Positions 21,993-28,268 of a DNA stretch of 28,268 nucleotides are shown piece by piece. The stretch is taken from contig JBJTCN010000003.1 of the NCBI GenBank assembly GCA_046091905.1, forward strand, positions 1 to 28,268, read 5' to 3'. The notes beneath the pieces were generated by a model. The model made no database searches. It was not told where the DNA came from and saw only the letters and a program-made list of their open reading frames with translations. The translations under genes were made by a program, and so were the position numbers. Positions within the stretch are counted from its first letter, which is position 1, and the number at the start of each line of letters is the position of its first letter. Source of the stretch: ZLKRG08 sp046091905 (GTDB lineage: Bacteria; Actinomycetota; Actinomycetes; Nanopelagicales; Nanopelagicaceae).

Positions 21993-24019
21993 CTTTAATT
22001 GGCGTATCAATATGGATTGGTGCGCTACTGCAAAGTTGGATTGCACCGTGGCGCATCTGCTTAATTGCAGGTGCGCTCACACTTTTTTCTCTCAAATTCT
22101 CGCGAAAAAAGTATGCGGTGGTCTTGCTAGCTTTTTTGGTTGGTGCAAGCGTGATGAGTATCAGGCAGAGTTCGCTGTCAGCTTCGGAGATTCATAAATC
22201 TATTGGGCAGCAAGTCACGCTTACCTTTACTGCCACGACTGATCCAAAGCGAATTAAGAATGAGAAAATCAGCCTAATTGCCAAAGCCAAAGGTGTTCCA
22301 ATTAGAGTCATTGGATTTGGCGATGAGTATCTGCCTTCGACTAAATTTCAAGCTACCGGAAGACTTTTTGAAAGCAAAGAGCCTCGAGTTGCCGCGCTAT
22401 TTATCTCTTGGGAGAGATTTAAATTGATTGCAGATGCCAATATTTGGCAGCGCAAGTTAGGTCAGATTAGAGCAGGTTTACGAAGTGCATCAAAGAGTGA
22501 ACCGCTAATTCCGGGAATGGTGTTAGGTGATACCTCGCTACAGAGCGTGGAATTTTCTAATGCGATGCGCAGATCCGGTTTAACGCATTTAACCGCAGTC
22601 TCTGGTGCTAACTTTGCAATCATTAGTTCATTTCTGTTATGGCTAATGCAATATCCGATTAGGCGAGTGCGCTTAAGATTATTAGTTACTTCGATTGCAT
22701 TAATTGCGTTTATCGGTTTGGTACGACCGTCGCCTTCAGTATTGCGTGCAGCTGCGATGGCTGCAGTCGTGATCTTTGCTAGATCTCATAAGGCGCAGAG
22801 CGACTCCATTCCCTCGCTAGGTTTTGCCATTGCAATCGTGGTGATTGCAGATCCTTGGCAATCGCGCGATCCCGGTTTTGCTTTATCAGTACTGGCCACC
22901 GCAGGCTTGCTATTAATTGCACCTAAATTAAAGTTACCTAAAGGTTTTGCCGAACCAATTGCAGCTACTTTACTTTGTGCGCCAATTATTGTGGCCTTAA
23001 GTGGTTATCTATCAATCACTTCAATTCTAGCTAATGTGTTAGCGGCACCTTTGGTTGCGCCTGTAACCATCTTAGGCTTTATTGCGGCGTTAGTTCCGCC
23101 AATGGCTCCAGTGCTAATTTCACTTGCAAAAATTCCAGCTGGGTTGATTACCAAAATTGCTTATCGAGCTGCAGATTTTCCAGTGATTCATTTAAAAAGC
23201 GCCCTCTTAATAATTATATTTGGCGCATTGCTTTATTTTGGGAGAAGATATTGGATTTTAATTTTTCCTTTGATTTTCCTTTTAACATATCTGCAACGTT
23301 GGCCTAATAATGATTGGCAGATTGCAAATTGTGATGTCGGACAAGGTGATGCCATGGTTCTAAAAGTAGCCCCAAAGCAAGCGGTAGTTATTGATGTCGG
23401 GCCAGAGCCTAAATTGATAGCTCAATGTTTAAGAGAGCTATCAATCGAAGAGATTCCTTTACTTATTCTGACCCATCCGCATGCTGATCATATTGGCGGG
23501 TTATCAGGTGCAATCCAAGGTCGGAAAGTGGGAAGTATCTTGCAAGAAGCGACTCGTGGCGAAGTTTTACAGGTCGGTCAGATGCGAATTGAGATTCTAT
23601 GGCCAGATGGCGCAACGCATAATTTTGCGGAAAACGGTGGTGAGGGAAGCGTCATTAATAATCAGAGCATCATGGCACTTATTACAACGCCGGACTATTC
23701 ATTACTAACTACCGGTGATGCCGAACCTGATGTTCAACAAATAATTTCGCCACCAAACGTTGATTACTTGAAAGTGGCACACCATGGCTCTAAATATCAA
23801 GATCTACGCTTTAATAAATTAGCCGATCCAGCTTTGGCCATAATTAGCGTAGGTCAAGGCAATAAGTATGGCCATCCGGCTGATACCACCGTGCGGCTTT
23901 TTAAAAACGTGGTTCGAACTGATAAGAATGGTGCAATTGCAATCGACCCGATTACAGGTAGCGTTTCATCTAGTAAGGTCGGCGCATTCGGCTGGCCAGT
24001 ATGGTGGAGGATCACTTGA
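21959..24019 (+). CDS. comEC: DNA-uptake channel protein ComEC/Rec2, apparent ATT start
   Basis: This is a 686-residue membrane protein that moves single-stranded DNA into the cell. N-terminal helices (about 10-60) are followed by an OB-like DUF4131 region (about 75-130). Next comes the Competence channel domain with LTAVSGANFAI and several helices (about 205-440). A metallo-beta-lactamase-like domain ends the protein (DVGQGD, THPHADHIGG and AHHGS). The frame has a stop at 21920-21922, after which no ATG, GTG, TTG or CTG occurs until CTG 22028 and GTG 22118. GTG 22118 would remove the first two membrane segments. ATT 21959 gives MREVQVQDSRLALIG, like typical ComEC N-termini. Either ATT is used or the sequence has an error. 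The gene ends overlapping holA. Confidence 0.88.
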   Translation: MREVQVQDSRLALIGVSIWIGALLQSWIAPWRICLIAGALTLFSLKFSRKKYAVVLLAFLVGASVMSIRQSSLSASEIHKSIGQQVTLTFTATTDPKRIKNEKISLIAKAKGVPIRVIGFGDEYLPSTKFQATGRLFESKEPRVAALFISWERFKLIADANIWQRKLGQIRAGLRSASKSEPLIPGMVLGDTSLQSVEFSNAMRRSGLTHLTAVSGANFAIISSFLLWLMQYPIRRVRLRLLVTSIALIAFIGLVRPSPSVLRAAAMAAVVIFARSHKAQSDSIPSLGFAIAIVVIADPWQSRDPGFALSVLATAGLLLIAPKLKLPKGFAEPIAATLLCAPIIVALSGYLSITSILANVLAAPLVAPVTILGFIAALVPPMAPVLISLAKIPAGLITKIAYRAADFPVIHLKSALLIIIFGALLYFGRRYWILIFPLIFLLTYLQRWPNNDWQIANCDVGQGDAMVLKVAPKQAVVIDVGPEPKLIAQCLRELSIEEIPLLILTHPHADHIGGLSGAIQGRKVGSILQEATRGEVLQVGQMRIEILWPDGATHNFAENGGEGSVINNQSIMALITTPDYSLLTTGDAEPDVQQIISPPNVDYLKVAHHGSKYQDLRFNKLADPALAIISVGQGNKYGHPADTTVRLFKNVVRTDKNGAIAIDPITGSVSSSKVGAFGWPVWWRIT
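24006..24010 (+). promoter_or_regulatory. Ribosome-binding site that sets the holA start
   Basis: GGAGG lies 5 bases before TTG 24016. It is inside any protein that starts at ATG 24001, so it favours the TTG start. Confidence 0.65.
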
Positions 24020-24969
24020 AGGATATTTATCTCTTGCTCGGTTCTGAGGCCGCGCTTGCAGATAGAGCGCTGTCTAAAATAATTGCCGAGCTTCACATTG
24101 AAAACGCGCAAATCACAACCTTATTTTGCGGAGAGGTTGCAGTTGGCGAGATTTCAGATGCGCTTTCGCCATCTCTATTTTCTGAACGTCGAGCTTTAAT
24201 TTTGCGAGAGCTGCAAGATTTACCCGATGAAGCCAAGGTGGAAATCACCAGATACTTAGATGCAATTGATCCGACTCTAACTTTGGTCTTAGTGCATAAG
24301 GGTGGGGTAAAGGGTAAAGCCTTATTAGATCAGATAAAGAAGATAAAGCCAGAGTTGATTATCTGTGATCCCTTAAAGAAAGAATCAGAGAAAGAAGAGT
24401 TCGTTAAGAATCTATTTCTAGACTTACGTAGAAAAGCATCTCCAGCCGCAATTAGCGCGCTAGTAAATGCGACCGGTACGGACCTTCGAGAATTAAGTGC
24501 CGCAGTGTCACAACTTGCATCGGATTCTCCTGCCGGAGTAATTGATGAAGCACATGTGAATAAATATCATCAAGGTAAAATTGAAACCACAGGGTTTGAT
24601 GTGGCAGATAAGGTAATGGAAGGTAATTTCGCAGAAAGTCTAATTACTTTGCGCCATGCAATTACTACCGGAACTGATCCCGTCATGATTACTAGTGCGA
24701 TTGCATCTAGTTTGCGCGGAATTGCAAAAGTATCTGGGAGTAATCGTGCACAGAAATCATTTGAATTAGCGGGCGAATTGGGAATGGCTCCTTGGCAGAT
24801 AGATAAAGCGCGCCGCCAATTAAGTGGTTGGAACGCCAATACTTTGACGGTAGCAGTTGAGGCGATCGCAACATGTGATGCCCAAGTAAAAGGCGGGGCG
24901 AGCGACCCGATTTATGCGCTAGAACAGGCGCTCTCTCGCATCTGCAAAGCCCGCCAAGGGAGCATTTAG
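24016..24969 (+). CDS. holA: DNA polymerase III delta subunit (HolA)
   Basis: This 317-residue clamp-loader subunit opens the sliding clamp during replication. The N-terminus K-D-I-Y-L-L-L-G-S-E and the segment S-L-F-S-E-R-R-A-L-I-L-R-E-L fit actinobacterial HolA. The middle has V-N-A-T-G-T-D-L-R-E-L-S-A-A-V-S-Q-L and the end has the clamp-loader collar region. TTG 24016 was chosen because GGAGG lies 5 bases upstream, because the protein then begins like its relatives, and because TTGA overlaps the comEC stop in the same way as the ATGA overlaps seen elsewhere here. ATG 24001 and GTG 24004 are in-frame alternatives without such a site. comEA-comEC-holA-rpsT is a common actinobacterial order. 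Confidence 0.88.
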   Translation: MKDIYLLLGSEAALADRALSKIIAELHIENAQITTLFCGEVAVGEISDALSPSLFSERRALILRELQDLPDEAKVEITRYLDAIDPTLTLVLVHKGGVKGKALLDQIKKIKPELIICDPLKKESEKEEFVKNLFLDLRRKASPAAISALVNATGTDLRELSAAVSQLASDSPAGVIDEAHVNKYHQGKIETTGFDVADKVMEGNFAESLITLRHAITTGTDPVMITSAIASSLRGIAKVSGSNRAQKSFELAGELGMAPWQIDKARRQLSGWNANTLTVAVEAIATCDAQVKGGASDPIYALEQALSRICKARQGSI

Positions 24970-25063
24970 TCGGATTTGAGCCTGCGCTGATTGCGCTGGT
25001 AGCCTTTGCGACCTGTCCGCTTTAGGGCGGCACCCAATAAATGCAGCGAATAAGATTTAAAAC

Positions 25064-25068
25064 AGGAG
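25064..25068 (+). promoter_or_regulatory. Ribosome-binding site of rpsT
   Basis: AGGAG lies 8 bases before GTG 25077 and supports this start. The 107-base gap upstream (24970-25076) shows only short GC-rich inverted repeats and no convincing promoter or terminator. Confidence 0.75.
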
Positions 25069-25076
25069 TTATATAA

Positions 25077-25340
25077 GTGGCAAACATTAAGTCGCAGGTT
25101 AAGCGAATCAAGACCAACGAGAAGGCTCGTCAGCGTAACAAGGCAGTCTCATCGGGTCTAAAGAGCGCAATCCGTAAATTCCGCGATGCAGTTGCCTCAG
25201 GTGACTCTTCAAAAGTTCAGAGCGAACTTCGTAGCGCTTCACGTCTTCTAGATGTTGCAGTTGCAAAGGGTGTTATTCACCGCAACAACGCAGCAAATAA
25301 GAAGTCTGCAATGGCTAAGGCCGCTGCAGCTAAGAAGTAA
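25077..25340 (+). CDS. rpsT: 30S ribosomal protein S20
   Basis: This 87-residue, very basic protein binds 16S rRNA in the small subunit. The sequence ANIKSQVKRIKTNEKARQRN at the start is the S20 signature, and the Ala/Lys-rich tail is normal. Start GTG 25077 has AGGAG 8 bases upstream. In E. coli S20 is known to be controlled at translation and to use a non-AUG start; a similar control is possible here but not shown. lepA follows after 21 bases and is probably co-transcribed. Codon choice is more GC-rich than the neighbours, as expected for a highly expressed gene. Confidence 0.98.
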   Translation: MANIKSQVKRIKTNEKARQRNKAVSSGLKSAIRKFRDAVASGDSSKVQSELRSASRLLDVAVAKGVIHRNNAANKKSAMAKAAAAKK

Positions 25341-25361
25341 ATAGTTAATTACTAAGCCGCC

Positions 25362-27236
25362 ATGCCGGCAATTCCATTAAGTAAGGCGCCACAGCCTGCT
25401 TCAACTGATCCCGCACAGATTCGTAACTTCTGCATCATCGCGCATATCGATCACGGTAAGTCAACACTTGCTGATCGCATGCTTCAAATTACCGAAGTTG
25501 TAGATCCGCGCCAGATGCGTGCGCAGTATTTAGATCGCATGGATATCGAGCGTGAACGCGGCATCACCATTAAATCTCAAGCGGTACGTCTTCCGTGGAA
25601 ATCCGGTCGTGATGGCAAGGAGTACATCCTTAATATGATCGATACGCCAGGTCACGTTGATTTTACTTATGAAGTATCGCGCTCGCTTGCCGCGTGTGAA
25701 GGTGCAATTTTATTGGTCGATTGTGCTCAAGGTATCGAAGCCCAAACACTCGCTAATTTATATTTAGCAATGGAGAACAATCTCCAGATAATTCCCGTTA
25801 TAAATAAGATTGATTTACCAGCTGCACAACCAGATAAATTTGCAGCCGAACTTGCAAAGTTAATTGGATGTCAGCCAGAAGATGTTTTACGCGTTTCGGG
25901 AAAAACTGGTGAGGGTGTTGAAGAGTTACTAGATGAAATTGTGGCGCAAATTCCGGCGCCAGTAGGAAATAAGAATTCAGAGACTCGCGCACTAATTTTC
26001 GATTCAGTTTACGATGTGTATCGTGGAGTAGTTACCTATATTCGCGTAGTAGATGGCAAGCTCTTACCACGCGATCAGATTCAAATGATTTCAACTGGTG
26101 CCCGCCACGAGTTACTAGAAATCGGCGCGATCTCTCCAGAGCCAATTGCATCTCAAGGGTTAGGCGTGGGCGAGGTAGGTTATTTAATTACCGGTGTCAA
26201 AGATGTTCGCCAATCACGAGTAGGTGACACGGTTACTTTGTATCAGAAACCTGCTAAGGAACCGCTGGCTGGATATAAAGATCCAAAGCCAATGGTTTTC
26301 TCCGGTCTATTTCCAATTGACGGCGCTGAATTTCCAATGTTGCGCGAAGCGCTAGATAAGTTGCAGCTTAATGATGCCGCGCTAGTTTATGAACCAGAGA
26401 GTTCTGCTGCGCTTGGTTTTGGTTTCCGGTGTGGCTTTTTAGGTTTATTACACATGGAAATTGTTCGTGAGCGCCTCGAACGAGAAGCGGGTCTAAATCT
26501 AATTTCAACCGCGCCAAACGTAGTTTATGAAGTTGCTTTAGAAGATGGTAAGAAATTAACCGTTACTAATCCATCAGAATTCCCAAATGGGAAAATTGCA
26601 GAGGTGCAGGAACCAATAGTGAAAGCCACCATTCTTGCGCCTAGCGAGTACATCGGAACCATTATGGAACTCTGCCAAGATCGACGAGGCACACTCTTAG
26701 GAATGGATTATTTATCCGAAGATCGTGTCGAGATTCGATATGACTTGCCGCTTGCAGAAATTGTTTTTGACTTCTTCGATCAACTTAAATCAAGAACTAA
26801 AGGTTATGCCTCACTTGATTATGAAGATAAGGGAAATGCGCCAGGAAATCTGGTGAAAGTTGATATTTTGCTAAATAGTGAAACGGTTGATGCATTTAGC
26901 GCGATTGTGCATCGAGATAAAGCTTATGCATATGGAGTGATGATGACCCAAAAACTGCGCGAACTAATCCCAAGGCAGCAATTTGAAGTGCCGATCCAAG
27001 CCGCGATTGGCGCGAAAATTATCGCGCGTGAAAATATCCGCGCTATCCGTAAAGACGTTTTAGCTAAATGTTATGGCGGTGATATCACTCGTAAGCGCAA
27101 ACTTCTGGAGAAACAGAAGGAAGGTAAGAAGCGCATGAAGATGGTGGGCCGCGTTGAAGTACCTCAGGAAGCATTCGTAGCTGCGCTGGCCACTGATGCG
27201 GACATCGAAAAGGTCAAAGCAGCTAGAGACAAATAA
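25362..27236 (+). CDS. lepA: Elongation factor 4 (LepA)
   Basis: This 624-residue translational GTPase is associated with ribosome back-translocation and 30S assembly. The GTPase motifs are clear: AHIDHGKST (G1, about residues 27-35), R-G-I-T-I-K switch I, DTPGHVDF (G3), NKID (G4) and S-G-K-T-G (G5). The EF-G-like domains follow, and the LepA-specific C-terminal domain ends with K-R-K-L-L-E-K-Q-K-E-G-K-K-R-M-K. The length is slightly above the usual 600 because of an N-terminal extension of about 15 residues, which is common in Actinobacteria. The lepA TAA stop shares its last A with the hemW ATG. Confidence 0.97.
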   Translation: MPAIPLSKAPQPASTDPAQIRNFCIIAHIDHGKSTLADRMLQITEVVDPRQMRAQYLDRMDIERERGITIKSQAVRLPWKSGRDGKEYILNMIDTPGHVDFTYEVSRSLAACEGAILLVDCAQGIEAQTLANLYLAMENNLQIIPVINKIDLPAAQPDKFAAELAKLIGCQPEDVLRVSGKTGEGVEELLDEIVAQIPAPVGNKNSETRALIFDSVYDVYRGVVTYIRVVDGKLLPRDQIQMISTGARHELLEIGAISPEPIASQGLGVGEVGYLITGVKDVRQSRVGDTVTLYQKPAKEPLAGYKDPKPMVFSGLFPIDGAEFPMLREALDKLQLNDAALVYEPESSAALGFGFRCGFLGLLHMEIVRERLEREAGLNLISTAPNVVYEVALEDGKKLTVTNPSEFPNGKIAEVQEPIVKATILAPSEYIGTIMELCQDRRGTLLGMDYLSEDRVEIRYDLPLAEIVFDFFDQLKSRTKGYASLDYEDKGNAPGNLVKVDILLNSETVDAFSAIVHRDKAYAYGVMMTQKLRELIPRQQFEVPIQAAIGAKIIARENIRAIRKDVLAKCYGGDITRKRKLLEKQKEGKKRMKMVGRVEVPQEAFVAALATDADIEKVKAARDK

Positions 27237-28268
27237 TGTCTAACCTTTCGTTCTACGTTCATATTCCTTATTGCGTAAAACGTTGCGGCTATTGCGACTT
27301 TAACACTTATACGCCGACCGAACTTCGCGAAGGCGGTACTTTGGAGAGTGTTTCCGAAGGTTTTGTAGATTCATTAATTGCAGAGGTCAGCTTTGCAGCT
27401 CGCACCAATACCACCACTATTCCAACAATCTTCTTTGGCGGCGGCACGCCTTCATTAATGCCAGCAAAGGAGCTGGGTCGAGTAATTGAGTTATTGAAAC
27501 AAAGATGGGAATTTGCGCCAAATATCGAAATAACTATGGAGTGCAATCCAGATACTTTAACCCTGCAATCACTAAGTGAATATCGCGAAATTGGCATCAA
27601 TCGAATTTCGATGGGCATGCAGTCTGCAAATTCATCAGTGCTTAAAGTCTTAGATCGTACTCATAATCCCGAAAATGTTTTGAAGTCCGTTGAAAATGCA
27701 CGCAGCGCAGGATTTGGAAATATCAGCCTTGATTTAATTTACGGCACTCCTGGTGAGACTTTAGAACAGTGGGAGAGTACGGTAAATAGTGCACTCTCAT
27801 ATGGGATAGATCATCTATCAGCGTATGCATTGATTATCGAAGATGGCACCAAATTATCTGCCAAAATAAAACGAGGTGAAATTAATCGTCCAGATGATGA
27901 CTTGATGGCACAGATGTACTTAAAAGTTGATGAATTTGCAGAGCGCGCTGGACTACCTTGGTATGAATTAAGTAATTGGGGAAGACCAGCTGCTCATAAC
28001 TTAGTTTATTGGCGCAATATGAATTGGTGGGGATTAGGTCCGGGAGCGCATTCGCATTTAGATGGGATCCGTTGGTGGAATGTCAAACATCCAAGTAAAT
28101 ATTCAGAGAAATTGTTAACTTTTGAATCTCCGATGCAAGATCGTGAAGTATTGGGAGAGGTAGAAAAGCGCGAAGAGCAGATTATGTTGCAGATTAGATT
28201 GCGCGAGGGACTTAAGCTATCTGAATTAACTGCATCACAGATAAGAGTTTTAGAGAGCTATCCAGAGC
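27236..28268 (+). CDS. hemW: Radical SAM protein HemW (HemN-like heme chaperone), cut by window end
   Basis: An ATG at 27236-27238 overlaps the lepA stop (TAATG), and the frame is open to the window end, giving 344 residues of a protein that is usually about 380-410. The N-terminus has the radical SAM cluster site CVKRCGYCDF (CxxxCxxC) after YVHIPY. Further family elements are FFGGGTPSL, M-E-C-N-P-D-T, S-M-G-M-Q-S, L-D-L-I-Y-G-T-P-G-E-T and GPGAHSH. HemW binds heme and is thought to deliver it to target proteins; it is often misnamed oxygen-independent coproporphyrinogen oxidase. The short spacing after the first Cys and the lack of an HemN-type extra N-terminal Cys pattern fit HemW better. 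lepA-hemW adjacency is widespread in Gram-positive bacteria. Confidence 0.95.
   Translation, partial: MSNLSFYVHIPYCVKRCGYCDFNTYTPTELREGGTLESVSEGFVDSLIAEVSFAARTNTTTIPTIFFGGGTPSLMPAKELGRVIELLKQRWEFAPNIEITMECNPDTLTLQSLSEYREIGINRISMGMQSANSSVLKVLDRTHNPENVLKSVENARSAGFGNISLDLIYGTPGETLEQWESTVNSALSYGIDHLSAYALIIEDGTKLSAKIKRGEINRPDDDLMAQMYLKVDEFAERAGLPWYELSNWGRPAAHNLVYWRNMNWWGLGPGAHSHLDGIRWWNVKHPSKYSEKLLTFESPMQDREVLGEVEKREEQIMLQIRLREGLKLSELTASQIRVLESYPE

Noticed and set aside
22118..24019. comEC starting at GTG 22118
   Set aside because: It would begin inside a membrane segment and drop in-frame N-terminal helices that resemble the family.
1..28268. CRISPR arrays, insertion sequences, integrases, toxin-antitoxin or defence genes
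   Set aside because: No direct-repeat arrays, transposase-like frames or recognisable defence genes were seen; the region is housekeeping throughout.

Overview
This window looks like a chromosomal housekeeping region from a small-genome, AT-rich actinobacterium. The actinobacterial signs are a DUF3145 protein, a fabD-fabH-acpP-fabF-accD fatty-acid operon with an AccD6-like carboxyltransferase, a PnuC-type riboflavin transporter under an FMN riboswitch, a GpgP-like phosphatase beside nadD-rsfS, and the order leuS-comEA-comEC-holA-rpsT-lepA-hemW. The low GC (roughly low 40s percent by eye), very short intergenic gaps and repeated 4-base ATGA overlaps suggest a streamlined freshwater lineage such as Nanopelagicales (acI). 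That placement is inference from gene content and has not been tested by a search. I see no mobile elements, CRISPR arrays, phage genes or rRNA. No stretch longer than 300 bases lacks a gene.

Layout. 1-875 (-): start of a DUF885 protein, cut by the window edge. 922-1524 (+): exported M23 peptidase. 1538-2416 (+): FMN riboswitch and riboflavin transporter, ended by a bidirectional terminator shared with cspA (-). 2934-4154 (+): DUF3145 and a SIMPL-domain protein, convergent with the next block. 4159-9038 (-): fatty-acid synthesis operon, transcribed fabD, fabH, acpP, fabF, accD. 9078-11189 (-): glgX. 11271-12844 (+): etfB-etfA. 12854-17045 (+): cysteine desulfurase, mnmA and ligA, joined by 4-base overlaps. 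17055-18733 (+): 38-residue membrane protein, nadD, rsfS and a GpgP-like phosphatase. 18771-18846 (+): tRNA-Ala(GGC). 18872-28268 (+): leuS, comEA, comEC, holA, rpsT, lepA and hemW (cut by the window end).

How the genes work together. FabD, FabH, AcpP, FabF and the carboxyltransferase supply and elongate fatty acids. The cysteine desulfurase probably supplies sulfur to MnmA for tRNA 2-thiolation. ComEA and ComEC form the DNA-uptake core. rsfS, leuS, rpsT, lepA and tRNA-Ala serve translation, and ligA and holA serve replication.

The most notable observation is that both nadD and comEC keep their conserved N-termini in an open frame with no ATG, GTG or TTG. In each case the only plausible start in the right place is ATT. 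A standard gene caller would start both too late, cutting off the nucleotide-binding motif of NadD and the first membrane segments of ComEC. Other points of interest are a riboswitch with a visible ribosome-binding-site sequestering pair, an easily missed 38-residue membrane protein, and a hairpin that ends one base before the comEA start codon.
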